Shown here: one piece after another, positions 1-7,918 of the stretch
How the letters are laid out: every line of letters begins with the position of its first letter
How positions within the stretch are numbered: position 1 is the stretch's first letter
Notes under the pieces: model-generated
Database searches by the model: none
Seen by the model: the letters and a program-made list of their open reading frames with translations, nothing else
Told to the model about the DNA's origin: nothing
DNA from: Chloroflexota bacterium
GTDB taxonomy: Bacteria; Chloroflexota; Anaerolineae; Aggregatilineales; Phototrophicaceae
Direction of reading: 5' to 3'
Assembly: GCA_011525385.1 (NCBI GenBank)
Contig: WTGF01000036.1
Coordinates: 1-35,601 of the forward strand
Length of the DNA stretch: 35,601 nt
Position numbers and translations under genes: made by a program

Positions 1-148
1 CCCCCACAAGGAGGGAAGGGGAGCCTAGGTCGTGCAATCACTGCGTTTAAGCCCCCTCCCTCTTTATGGGGAGGGGGTTTGGGGGTGGGGGCAACGTCGT
101 AGCATTTTTTTGCATGATTTACTTGCGCTTACTGAGTCGCCCCTACAA
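1..148. repeat. Intergenic GC-rich palindromic repeats at the window edge
   Basis: There is no credible gene in the first 195 bases. At 50-91 a C-rich run is followed by a G-rich run (CCCCCTCCC ... GGGGAGGGGG), so the segment can fold on itself. A partial second copy lies at 1-23. The same unit returns at 637-682, 7211-7257 and 35439-35483 (family A). At 101-135 an AT-richer unit containing TTGCATGATTTACTTGCGCT matches 14202-14236 and, inverted, 7131-7157 (family D). At 137-148 there is half of a GTAGGGGCGA-type unit (family B). Confidence 0.7.
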
Positions 149-195
149 TTCATCAGAAGCGGGAGCGCGGGGATTAGCCGTATTTACGGGAAACG

Positions 196-522
196 CTAAA
201 CTTGGAAGCCGTTGCGGTAATCCACCACTTTGCGCTCATAGTCTTCGACAAAGCGCATCAATTTGCTTTCCAACTCGTCCCACTCATCGCTGAGGAACAA
301 CTGCCGCAATACTTCCGCGTTTTCCGTGACAAATTCGATCTTGCGCATGGGGTAATCGCCATAGGCGACGTGCCAGGCCATGTGCATGTAGACGCCTAAT
401 TTCTGAATGGCTGGCACAAAGCTACTCAGCATGTAGCGGTAGTATTGGTCTTGTTTATCGGGTCTGATATTGTAGAATAGGATCAGCTTGTACCTGGGTC
501 TGATGTGTTGGGATGATAGCAT
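196..522 (-). CDS. Small conserved protein, possible dimeric alpha-beta barrel
   Basis: This is a 108-residue soluble protein with no signal peptide or membrane segment. After about ten residues it has a strand-like segment (YKLILFYNIRPDKQ), then a helix, a second strand (MHMAWHVAYGDYP, RKIEFVTEN) and a final helix rich in acidic residues ending near YERKVVDY. The pattern of strand, helix, strand, helix with aromatic and charged residues resembles ferredoxin-like dimeric barrels such as NIPSNAP or antibiotic-biosynthesis-monooxygenase-like proteins. I infer the fold only; no catalytic motif is visible. I have the impression that similar small proteins are common in Chloroflexota, but cannot confirm it here. 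The ATG at 520-522 has no clear Shine-Dalgarno. The gene stands alone between repeat-filled spacers. Confidence 0.7.
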   Translation of the reverse strand: MLSSQHIRPRYKLILFYNIRPDKQDQYYRYMLSSFVPAIQKLGVYMHMAWHVAYGDYPMRKIEFVTENAEVLRQLFLSDEWDELESKLMRFVEDYERKVVDYRNGFQV

Positions 523-921
523 AAGTTGTTGAAGGTTGTTGAAGTAAAGTATAGTTTAACTTTAGCACAGTTTTCCTCGAAGTGGTAATTGGATTGGTCC
601 CGGGGAGTGTCTTCATTGTTGAACATTGTTCATTCTAACCCCAGCCCCGGCCCCTCCCCAAAGCATTGGAGAGGGGGAGGTTACCGCGATTTTCGAACAC
701 AGGCGGATTTTCCATGTCCGCATTTTTCGCCACTCCCGGTCCCTAGCCATTTGCCGTCAAGGTTCGTATATGCCGTCGATCCTATGAGGTTGCCTTGAAG
801 CCGTTCGGCGGTCGCGTAGATATTGACCTTCGGCAATGAGAAAGACGGTTGCGCTCAGGTATGAACATAGGCGTTCTGGGCGCGTGAGCAACGTCAGTAT
901 ATTGAATAAGGGATGCAGTAG
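523..921. other. Gene-free 399-base spacer with one palindromic repeat
   Basis: No coding sequence is supported. A family A C-run/G-run repeat lies at 637-682 (AACCCCAGCCCC ... GAGAGGGGGAGG). The rest, including 690-900, shows no tRNA, riboswitch or convincing terminator. It must hold the promoters of the two divergent flanking genes, but no strong -35/-10 pair is evident. Confidence 0.5.
637..682. repeat. Family A C-run/G-run palindromic repeat
   Basis: C-rich half (CCCCAGCCCCGGCCCCTCCCC) pairs with a downstream G-rich half (GGAGAGGGGGAGG) around an AAAGCATT-like loop. It is the same unit as at 50-91, 7211-7257 and 35439-35483. It could form a stable hairpin in RNA or DNA. Confidence 0.7.
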
Positions 922-3282
922 ATGCAGGAATTGCAACGGGCGATTGATGATCTACGTCATCGAGCGCGCCGCACTACCGACCCGCATGCCCTGACTGAGC
1001 TTGAACAAGAAGCTCGCGACCTGTTGACGGAAGCCAAAAACACCCCTCTTGAAGCGATCGCGCAGGCGCTCTTTTCCGAAATTGCCAGCAGCAGCCAAAG
1101 CGGATCACAGAGCAATATCGCGGCGATCCGCGGTCTGGTACGCCGCGCACGCATTCGAATCGAGATCGCCGGCGACGATGACGATGTCGACGAAGCGATC
1201 GATATATTGGCGGACGCCTTGCAGCTTGATCCTGGCAATCCTGATGCGATCAACCTGCTACGACAGGCGAGCAGGCATAGCGCACAGGCAAAACAGCGTG
1301 TGCAGGAGTTGTTCGCGCGTCACAATATCCTCCCCGCGCCGTCACAGGAGATAAGTCCAACGCGACCCGCAAATGTGGATTCGACGCGCGATCCTTCCGC
1401 CGCTGCTGGCTATGCGCCGCCAATGGCGCCGGCGCAGCCGTCCACATCGGCAGGCCAGCCCCCGGAAGAACTGAGCACACAAGCAAGCGTCTCGCTGGAC
1501 GATCTTCTGTCGCGCTTGACTGAATACTACTATTCGGGCGATTACCAGCAGACTATAGATATCGCCAACCGCATCCTGGCGATCCAGTCAAATAATCCTA
1601 CAGCCCTGGAATACCGGGAAAAATCCGAAGACAACTTGATCCGCGGCATCGTGCCCGATCATCGGATTCCCTTCGAGGCGCGGGTCGCCTATAACCGCGC
1701 CAACTCGCTGGTGCGCGCCGGCAACTACGAACAGGCCTCGGGTTTGTACCGTGAGGCGCGTGAACTTGCGGAACGCGACGGCATCCTGACCTGGAAGGAC
1801 GTGGAGCAAGCTCTGCTGGATATACAAGACTTGGCTCTAGCGCGTGAACTGCTGGCGGATGGCGACCGCTTGATGGCGAACGACAGTTTTTCCGAAGCCT
1901 TGCGGAAGTACGAGGGCGCTTTGCGCGTGGTACCCAACGATCCACAGGCCGAGGAACGTCTGGAAATGGTCCGGCGGGTGCAACGAGACGTCGATCAGAT
2001 CTCCGTCAACATGAACACGATTGGCGGCACGCTTGAGGAGCAGGTTGCCCAGATTAGCGGTGTACGCACATTGCTATCGCACGGGCGGCAACTGTTGCCC
2101 AATAGCCAGCGCCTGGCGCAGATTCAGCACGAACTGGATACAAAGCTGGCCGCGATTCGCAGCCAGGTCAACGATCAAGCGCAACTGACCATAAACCACG
2201 CTAACAACGCAACCACGCTTGACGAACGCATTCTGCTCATGAATGCCGCCATTAAGCTGGTTGAGTTGGGGTTGGAGCTAGACCCGACCGACAGCGCATT
2301 CTCCGAATTATTGATGCGGGCGCGCAACCTGCAAGCGGACAGCAGCCGCGCGCAACAAGTAATAAAGCGCGCTCAGGCGCTGGTCACGCAGAATTTCGAC
2401 GCCGAATTGGCGCAGGCGCGTCAAATGCTGGCGGAGCTTGTGGGCGAATACGCTCAAGACGAACGCTATCGCAGCACGGTGAACGACCTTTTCACGCGAT
2501 ACCTGGAGCGGGCGGACGAAGCGCTGCAGGAAGGCAATATGCGCGATGCCAAGACCTGGCTGGAGGCCATGCGCGAGGAGCCCTTCCGCATTTTGGGCAG
2601 GCGCACAGATCTTTCTCGCGTCGAAACTGTGATACGCCGTCATCGGAACCGCGGTCGCGTCGTCATGCTAATCGTGATAATCATTCTCCTGGGTATGGGC
2701 AGCATCACCGCTGTGATGGCTCGCGGCCAGTGGGAGCCGATACTCTTCCCGACAGCGACTCACACGCCAACAGCGACTCACACGCCAACAGCGACTCATA
2801 CACCGACGATCACGCCGACGCCGACGGACACTTTCACGCCGACCTACACGCCAACGCCCACCGCCACCCCAACGGCTACGCCGCCACCGACCGAGACCTT
2901 CACGCCGACATATACATTTACGCCGTCTTATACGCCAACGAACACCTACACGCCGACGGTGACGCCGACAGCCACCAATACACCGACCGCGACCAATACG
3001 CCGACGGTGACGCCGACGCCGCCGGAATTGTGCCGCGCCGTTGTTTTGGGTCAGAACGGAATAAACTTGCGCTGGCGCCCGAAACGTTCCTCCGAGCAGG
3101 TAGCCCGCATCCCGCCCGCGACAATCGTGCCGATATTGCAGCAGCAGCGGGAAGAAGGCACTGTAAATGGACCGATCTGGTATTACGTTCGGGTCAGGAT
3201 CGTCGACAGCGATTTGACCGGTTGGATCCGCAATGACACGGTGACCCCTATTACCGGTTCGGAGTGTCCGGTGCTTCCCTAG
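922..3282 (+). CDS. Membrane-anchored TPR protein with Thr/Pro stalk and SH3-like tip
   Basis: This is a 786-residue protein of unknown role. Residues 1-570 are helical and resemble tetratricopeptide repeats, for example [18 protein letters not shown] near 205 and [20 protein letters not shown] near 325. One transmembrane helix lies at about 579-602 ([20 protein letters not shown]), after an Arg-rich stretch that suggests the TPR half is cytoplasmic. Residues 610-700 are almost pure Thr/Pro repeats, a likely extended extracytoplasmic stalk. The last 80 residues ([20 protein letters not shown] ... WYYVRV ... GWI) look like a bacterial SH3 domain, often involved in cell-wall binding. Three Cys occur only near this tip. 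No signal peptide; type II-like single-pass topology is inferred. The start ATG at 922 follows a GGG-containing stretch. It could be a scaffold linking cytoplasm and envelope, but no function can be assigned. Confidence 0.85.
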   Translation: MQELQRAIDDLRHRARRTTDPHALTELEQEARDLLTEAKNTPLEAIAQALFSEIASSSQSGSQSNIAAIRGLVRRARIRIEIAGDDDDVDEAIDILADALQLDPGNPDAINLLRQASRHSAQAKQRVQELFARHNILPAPSQEISPTRPANVDSTRDPSAAAGYAPPMAPAQPSTSAGQPPEELSTQASVSLDDLLSRLTEYYYSGDYQQTIDIANRILAIQSNNPTALEYREKSEDNLIRGIVPDHRIPFEARVAYNRANSLVRAGNYEQASGLYREARELAERDGILTWKDVEQALLDIQDLALARELLADGDRLMANDSFSEALRKYEGALRVVPNDPQAEERLEMVRRVQRDVDQISVNMNTIGGTLEEQVAQISGVRTLLSHGRQLLPNSQRLAQIQHELDTKLAAIRSQVNDQAQLTINHANNATTLDERILLMNAAIKLVELGLELDPTDSAFSELLMRARNLQADSSRAQQVIKRAQALVTQNFDAELAQARQMLAELVGEYAQDERYRSTVNDLFTRYLERADEALQEGNMRDAKTWLEAMREEPFRILGRRTDLSRVETVIRRHRNRGRVVMLIVIIILLGMGSITAVMARGQWEPILFPTATHTPTATHTPTATHTPTITPTPTDTFTPTYTPTPTATPTATPPPTETFTPTYTFTPSYTPTNTYTPTVTPTATNTPTATNTPTVTPTPPELCRAVVLGQNGINLRWRPKRSSEQVARIPPATIVPILQQQREEGTVNGPIWYYVRVRIVDSDLTGWIRNDTVTPITGSECPVLP
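2748..3021 (+). repeat. Tandem Thr/Pro-coding repeats
   Basis: Inside the TPR protein gene, an 18-base unit (ACAGCGACTCACACGCCA) is repeated about three times at 2754-2807. It then degenerates into shorter ACGCCNACN units up to about 3021. It codes for the T-P-T-A-T-H and T-P-T stalk. Such arrays change length easily by slippage. Confidence 0.75.
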
Positions 3283-3309
3283 ATGCCACCGCCGCTCTGT
3301 CTTGTCGTC

Positions 3310-4080
3310 TTACCAGGACGTATAACCGCCGTCGACCACCAGGTTCGTGCCGGTCGCGAATTTCGCGGCTGGCGATGCCAGATAGTGGATAGCGTTGGCG
3401 ATGTCTTCGGGCTCGCCGATGCGGCCCATTGGCGTCATTTCGTGCCAAGTCGCTTTCCACTCGGCGTTGCTGAGGGCGGGCAGGGTCATATCGGTGCCGA
3501 TATAGCCTGGTGAGACACAGTTGACGCGGAGTCCGCGATCGGCCCATTCCGCGGCCAGGGACTTGGTCAAGAGGATGACGCCGGCTTTTGCCGCATTGTA
3601 ATGCGCTTGCGGCTGCGGCTTATTCACGATCATGCCGGACATGGAGGCCAGGTTGACAATAACGCCGCTGCCGCGTTCCAGCATGTGCCTGCCCAAGGCG
3701 CGGCAGCACCAGAAAACGCCATTGAGATTAACGTTCATCATGTTGAGCCAGTCTTCGTCGCTGCATTCTTCCGCGGCAACCGCTTGGGCAATGCCGGCAT
3801 TGCAGACCAGAATGTCGATCTGCGGGAAGGCTGAAAGCGCAGATGCGGCCATGGCGTTGACACTTTCCGGCGACCGCACATCGACCTCAATGAACATCGA
3901 CTTGCGCCCCATGGATTCGATCTCCGCCGCAGCGGCTCTGCCGTTCTCGGCGATGAATTCGGCGATGATGACGTCAGCCCCCGCGCCGGCGAATACCCGC
4001 GCTGTCGCCAGGCCAATGCCCCGACCCGCGCCGGTAATCAGCGCCGTTTGTCCAGTCAGATCGAAGTCCGGATTACTCAT
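3310..4080 (-). CDS. Short-chain dehydrogenase/reductase (SDR)
   Basis: This is a 256-residue classical SDR, the usual size. The NAD(P)-binding glycine motif TGAGRGIG is at about 16-23, the NAG motif at 94-96, Ser at about 146-148 and the catalytic YNAAK at 161-165. The C-terminal GTNLVVDGGYTSW end is typical of FabG/glucose dehydrogenase-like members. It should oxidise or reduce an alcohol/ketone using NAD(H) or NADP(H); the substrate cannot be read from sequence. An acidic residue (E41) after the second strand hints at NAD preference. I placed the start at the ATG at 4078-4080, where homology begins; the frame stays open for 36 further codons with no family similarity. It converges with the TPR gene, only 27 bases apart. 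Confidence 0.9.
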   Translation of the reverse strand: MSNPDFDLTGQTALITGAGRGIGLATARVFAGAGADVIIAEFIAENGRAAAAEIESMGRKSMFIEVDVRSPESVNAMAASALSAFPQIDILVCNAGIAQAVAAEECSDEDWLNMMNVNLNGVFWCCRALGRHMLERGSGVIVNLASMSGMIVNKPQPQAHYNAAKAGVILLTKSLAAEWADRGLRVNCVSPGYIGTDMTLPALSNAEWKATWHEMTPMGRIGEPEDIANAIHYLASPAAKFATGTNLVVDGGYTSW

Positions 4081-4199
4081 GTCGATTCTCTTCCTGTTAT
4101 ATGTCTGAGACGCAATCTGCGCGACAATACCACATGAGCGCAAGCCATTGCAAGTTTCGGCAGTATCGGGACAGGGCAATCGCATCAAATCATTTTTTC

Positions 4200-4378
4200 A
4201 CCACCGAGGACACCGAGAGCACCGAGTTTAGGATCGTATGTCGACTTTCCTTCTAATTCCGCCACCTGAATACGGCAAAGCCGCCGGCGAAACTTCATCT
4301 GTGGCTGAGAAGCAAGCCTGAAATATGATATGAGCTATGAACTTTGCTTTTCTCGGTGTTCTCGGTGCCCTCGGTGGT
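4200..4378. mobile_element. MITE-like element with 27-base inverted ends
   Basis: The left end (ACCACCGAGGACACCGAG..., 4200-4226) and the right end (4352-4378) are inverted copies agreeing at 25 of 27 positions. They enclose 125 bases without an ORF. Each end is itself built of CACCGAG-type units. Related degenerate pieces occur near 7442-7475 and 14012-14050. This could be a non-autonomous transposable element or a repeat-derived structured RNA; no transposase is present in the window. Confidence 0.5.
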
Positions 4379-4536
4379 TAATAATCAGTCCAATTTCGTA
4401 CCATGTCAGTCGCCTCATTTTGATGCAATTGCCCTGAAGTATCGGGAAATCATGAAAATCGCGGATGTTTCCTTATGCGAGTTCAATGTGAAGGATTCAC
4501 TAGAGCGGCTTGGCCCGTAGTTAAAAGGTGATTTTC

Positions 4537-4655
4537 GGGCGACCAGATTGGTCGCCCCTACGGATTTCAAGATGATTGTGAATGGGATTCGGGTTTTTTT
4601 GGTCGCAGGGGCGCAGAGGGTTATGTTTTGGGCGAGCCATCGGCTCGCCCCTACA
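4537..4655. repeat. Two family B GTAGGGGCGA palindromes
   Basis: The first copy (4537-4563) has arms GGGCGACCA and TGGTCGCCC followed by CTAC. The second (4630-4655) has arms GGGCGAGCC and GGCTCGCCC followed by CTAC. The arms vary together so that pairing is kept, as expected of a hairpin under structural constraint or of a template-driven repeat. Other copies are listed separately. Confidence 0.75.
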
Positions 4656-4690
4656 GTTTTCAAACATAAACGTGTAGGGGTCCGGGCGCG

Positions 4691-5710
4691 CTAGCCGCCG
4701 ATGTGGTACATCTCGACCTTCTTCCGCTGGTCGCGCATCTCGTCGGTGAGGGAGCTGCGTATCTCGGAATAGCGGTCAATGCGATCGCCCCAGGTTTGGC
4801 GAAGGATTTCTTCCAGATCATCGTCCGTCGCGCCGGCGCGCAAGGGATCGCGCAGGCTGACGCCTTCTGTCGCGAACAGGCATGTGAATATCAGTCCCTC
4901 CGGCGAGAGTCTCATACGCGTGCAGGAACCGCAAAAAGGCTGTGTCACCGAGCAGATCAGACCAATCTCGCCCCCGCCATCAACATAGCGGTAGCGCCGA
5001 GCAACCTCGCCAAAATAATTGCTGGCAACCGCTTCCAGGGGCATGGCGGCATGGACATTCTCGACGATCTCGCGCGCCGGCACAACCTCGGCCATCTTCC
5101 AGCCATTCTTGTTGCCGACATCCATGTACTCGATGAAACGCAATATATGCCCGCGATCCTTGAAAAAGCGCGCCAAGTCAACAACCGTATGATCGTTCAG
5201 GCCGCGCTGAACGACAGCGTTTATCTTTAGAGGGCTAAACCCGGCCTCTTCAGCCGCGTATATGCCCGCGAGAACCTTGTCCACTCCGGAACGGCCGCCA
5301 TTCATTTTGCGGAAGATCTCGTCATCCAGTGTATCGAGGCTGATCGTCAAGCGCTTCAATCCGGCCGCCTTCAAAACGTCAATCTTCTGGGGCAGCAGGT
5401 AGGCATTGCTTGTCATCGCCAGGTCTTCGACGCCCTCCAGCGCGTCCAGCATGGAAACCAGACGCTCAATGTCTTGGCGCAGCAGAGGCTCGCCGCCGGT
5501 CAGGCGGATTTTCACCGCGCCCAATCTAACGATGATGCGGGTCAATCGAGTGATCTCTTCAAATGTCAGAAGCTGTGGTTTGGGCAAGAACTGATAACGC
5601 TCGCCGAAGATTTCCGCGGGCATACAGTATGGACAGCGGAAATTGCAGCGGTCGGTGACGGAAATGCGCAGGTCGCGCAGCGGTCGGTCGAATTGGTCGA
5701 TCAGGGTCAT
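4691..5710 (-). CDS. moaA: GTP 3',8-cyclase MoaA
   Basis: This radical-SAM enzyme makes the first step of molybdenum cofactor synthesis, converting GTP to 3',8-cyclo-dihydro-GTP, which MoaC then turns into cPMP. At 339 residues it has the family length. The N-terminal CNFRCPYC (C22, C26, C29) binds the SAM cluster. The C-terminal FCGSC plus a third Cys in IFTC binds the GTP-side cluster. The conserved GGEPLLR segment is present and the chain ends in Gly-Gly, the known functional tail. No other moa, moe or mog gene lies nearby, so the pathway must be completed elsewhere. The ATG at 5708-5710 starts exactly at the family N-terminus (LIDQFDRPLRDLRISVTDRC). No Moco riboswitch was recognised upstream. 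Confidence 0.96.
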   Translation of the reverse strand: MTLIDQFDRPLRDLRISVTDRCNFRCPYCMPAEIFGERYQFLPKPQLLTFEEITRLTRIIVRLGAVKIRLTGGEPLLRQDIERLVSMLDALEGVEDLAMTSNAYLLPQKIDVLKAAGLKRLTISLDTLDDEIFRKMNGGRSGVDKVLAGIYAAEEAGFSPLKINAVVQRGLNDHTVVDLARFFKDRGHILRFIEYMDVGNKNGWKMAEVVPAREIVENVHAAMPLEAVASNYFGEVARRYRYVDGGGEIGLICSVTQPFCGSCTRMRLSPEGLIFTCLFATEGVSLRDPLRAGATDDDLEEILRQTWGDRIDRYSEIRSSLTDEMRDQRKKVEMYHIGG

Positions 5711-5980
5711 GTGGAGCGATCGCTTTTGATAATTGGCTCAATAGTGTATAAACAGGCGTCCGTTTGCGCAAGTCTACGAGTTCAGGCGCTGGCCTGCGCC
5801 AGGGCGCAAAGCGCGTCTTCGGCAATGCCGGGTCATATAGTCAGTATAGGCGAGTTGTCTTAGAATTGGATATGCATGGTATTCCGGGGATTTTTCATGG
5901 GCGGGCGCACGCCTGACCATTGTCGTCAGCGACGCCAGTGGCTAAGCTAGTCATTGGGCATCTAGCTATTCGGATGAGCA

Positions 5981-7057
5981 ATGACAGTAATTCGATGCAA
6001 TTCATGCGGGGAGTCGGCTTCGGCTCTTGCCTGGCGCTGCAGGACCTGCGGCGGCTCCTTAGATCTCGCCGGTCTGCCGGCCTTCGACCCCAACTTGATC
6101 AAGCGCGAAGACTATTCGTTGTGGCGCTATTCGGCGATGTTGCCGGTGCAAAAGCGCTTCAGCCTGGGTGAAGGTATGACGCCCCTGGCGCCGGTCGAAC
6201 TGGATGGGGATTCGGTTCTCGCCAAACTGGACTATCTTAATCCCACCGGCTCGTACAAGGATCGTGGCAGTACGACCCTGATGAATCGCATTGCCGGCTT
6301 TGATGTGACCGAAGTCATCGACAATTCATCGGGCAATGCGGGCGCGTCGATCGCGGCCTATGCCAGCCTGGCGGGCATCGCCGCTCGGATTTACGTACCG
6401 ACCGCGACAGCCGTCGCAAGCAAGAAACGCTTGATAAGTCTTTTCGGCGGCGCAATAGTCGAATCGCAGCAGCCGATCAAAGATGTTTATGCTGCCGCGG
6501 GATCTATCACATACGCCAGCCACGCCTGGAGCCCCTGGTTTGTGCTGGGCCAGATGACGGTCGCTTGGGAGACTTGGGAGCAAATGGGAGGGCGCGCGCC
6601 GGATGCTGTTGCTACGCCCGTTGGGCACGGCGGCTTGTTCCTCGGTTTCTATCGCGGTTTCCGGGCGCTGCGGGAAGCGGGTTTGATCGACGCGATGCCG
6701 CGCATGATCGCCGTGCAATCGAGCGGGGTGGACCCCATCGTGCGGGGTTGGGAGCAGGGACTGGAGTCGCCCCCGGCAATAAGCGCGAGACCCAGCGTAG
6801 CTGACGGCATCCTGGTCGACGTGCCGGTGCGCGGGGCGCAGATTCTTTCCGCCCTGTACCAGACGGGCGGATTCGCCCTGCGCGTTGACAATGAGTCCAT
6901 CAAGGCAGCGCAAAGACGCATGGCCAAGAAGGGCTTGATTATTGAAATGACCAGCGCTGTCGTCGCGGCTGCCCTGCCGCAGATTCGCAGAAGGACGGGC
7001 GGCGACGCTACTGTGGTGCTGGCGTTCACCGGCAATGGACTCAAGAACTTGGCTTAA
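5981..7057 (+). CDS. thrC: Threonine synthase-like PLP enzyme
   Basis: Threonine synthase turns O-phosphohomoserine into threonine with pyridoxal phosphate. The protein has 358 residues. It opens with a zinc-ribbon-like CNSC...CRTC (C6, C9, C20, C23), as in many archaeal and chloroflexal enzymes. NPTGSYKDRG carries the PLP lysine K93, and SSGNAG at about 118-123 is the phosphate loop. TPVGHGG is the glycine loop, and a Thr/Ser-rich C-terminal FTGNGLKN matches the family. The start at 5981 follows GGATG at a suitable distance. It has no hom or thrB neighbour. A related pyridoxal enzyme such as a diaminopropionate-type lyase cannot be fully excluded, but the ribbon plus SYKDRG favours threonine synthase. 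Confidence 0.88.
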   Translation: MTVIRCNSCGESASALAWRCRTCGGSLDLAGLPAFDPNLIKREDYSLWRYSAMLPVQKRFSLGEGMTPLAPVELDGDSVLAKLDYLNPTGSYKDRGSTTLMNRIAGFDVTEVIDNSSGNAGASIAAYASLAGIAARIYVPTATAVASKKRLISLFGGAIVESQQPIKDVYAAAGSITYASHAWSPWFVLGQMTVAWETWEQMGGRAPDAVATPVGHGGLFLGFYRGFRALREAGLIDAMPRMIAVQSSGVDPIVRGWEQGLESPPAISARPSVADGILVDVPVRGAQILSALYQTGGFALRVDNESIKAAQRRMAKKGLIIEMTSAVVAAALPQIRRRTGGDATVVLAFTGNGLKNLA

Positions 7058-7168
7058 GACTCGAGTTAGAGCATTCGCTAAAATGTGGTCACCTCAAAGT
7101 GTAGTGAATGCAAACAAGATTTAGCCACAGAAGTAAGTCCAAGTAAGTCATGCAAAAGAGTGAGGCTT

Positions 7169-7378
7169 GTAAGGCTTGTCCGCTACTGGGTCATTCTAAC
7201 GCGCTTTTTTCACCCCTCACCCCCCAGCCCCCTCTCCCACAAGGGGAGAGGGGGAGCTAAGCTTGGCAGACTTCGTAATAATCTGTTGATTTTCGCAATG
7301 ATCGACTCCCTTTTTATATTATTTCGGTACTGTTTTCGTTATCTATGTGTATGATTCTTAGTAGGGGACAAGCCTTGT
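7169..7378. mobile_element. Inverted-repeat element enclosing a C/G-run palindrome
   Basis: GTAAGGCTTGTCCGCTACT (7169-7187) matches, as reverse complement, AGTAGGGGACAAGCCTTGT (7360-7378) at 16 of 19 positions. The 172 bases between them hold the family A repeat (7211-7257) and no ORF. The layout resembles a small non-autonomous element. No target duplication was established. Confidence 0.4.
7211..7257. repeat. Family A C-run/G-run palindromic repeat
   Basis: The arms CCCCCTCTCCC and GGGGAGAGGGGG flank ACAA. This is the cleanest copy of the unit in the window. Confidence 0.75.
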
Positions 7379-7380
7379 AT

Positions 7381-7722
7381 GGGCGACCAGATTGGTCGCC
7401 CATACAGATCGTTACTTTAGCAAAACTTGCATTATTTTCTTGGAGTTACTGAGAACACAGCGGGCGCAGAGAAAAGCGTTGATCGGAGATTTCGGGCGCT
7501 TTATGGCGCCGATTTTGAGCAGCAAATAAACATCATCGCCCTGGTGGCGAGTAGCTTTTTCCATTCTGACTGCGGATCTAGGAAAAATCCGTCAGAGTAG
7601 CTTTCACTCAGAAATTGCAACAGAGAAATGCAACATATCGCAGGGCGAATGTAGGGGCGACTCCGGGAGTCAACCGCAGCTATTGCTACAGATTTCGGGC
7701 GAGCCTTAGCTCGCCCCTACGA
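7381..7722. repeat. Three family B palindromes
   Basis: Copies lie at 7381-7407 (arms GGGCGACCA/TGGTCGCCC, the same arms as at 4537), 7651-7674 (GTAGGGGCGACTCCGGGAGTC) and 7697-7722 (GGGCGAGC...GCTCGCCC then CTAC). They sit in both orientations. Confidence 0.7.
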
Positions 7723-7918
7723 CCAACTTCTGTTTTAGCGTTGCGCGACTTTGTTGATCTTTTTGAGAATACGTCAGAATGGCTTTCACACGATGGTCGC
7801 GGTGGCATAGAAATAATCTGGCCTGGTTGCTCCGAGACTTCTACGCAGGGGCAGCACCGTCGCGGGACTTCTATTGTATAATGCTGCGATGTACGCCAGC
7901 CCGACGAGATGACATCAT

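Larger units (their letters stand above)
4081..4690. other. Gene-free 610-base spacer rich in dispersed repeats
   Basis: I see no coding sequence here. It holds a perfect-length inverted repeat pair (4200-4226 and 4352-4378), two family B palindromes (4537-4563 and 4630-4655) and a degenerate GCAGGGGCGCAGAGGG piece near 4600-4620. The segment looks like a graveyard or landing site of small non-coding repeats. Confidence 0.6.
7058..7918. other. Gene-free 861-base spacer packed with repeats
   Basis: No coding sequence is supported. It contains a family D copy (7131-7157, inverted), an inverted repeat pair (7169-7187 and 7360-7378) framing a family A repeat, three family B palindromes (7381-7407, 7651-7674, 7697-7722) and a degenerate ACTGAGAACACAGCGGGCGCAGAG piece at 7446-7473. 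The stretch 7475-7640 shows nothing recognisable. Confidence 0.6.

Noticed and set aside
4120..4188. Upstream extension of the first dehydrogenase to 4188
   Set aside because: The extra 36 codons do not resemble the family, and the conserved N-terminus begins at 4080.
7381..7722. Repeated palindromes considered as a CRISPR array
   Set aside because: Spacing is irregular, orientation varies, spacers are not of equal length and no cas gene is present.
7615..7881. Open frame of 88 codons in the long gap before the protease
   Set aside because: It runs through two family B repeats and has no ribosome site or protein-like features.
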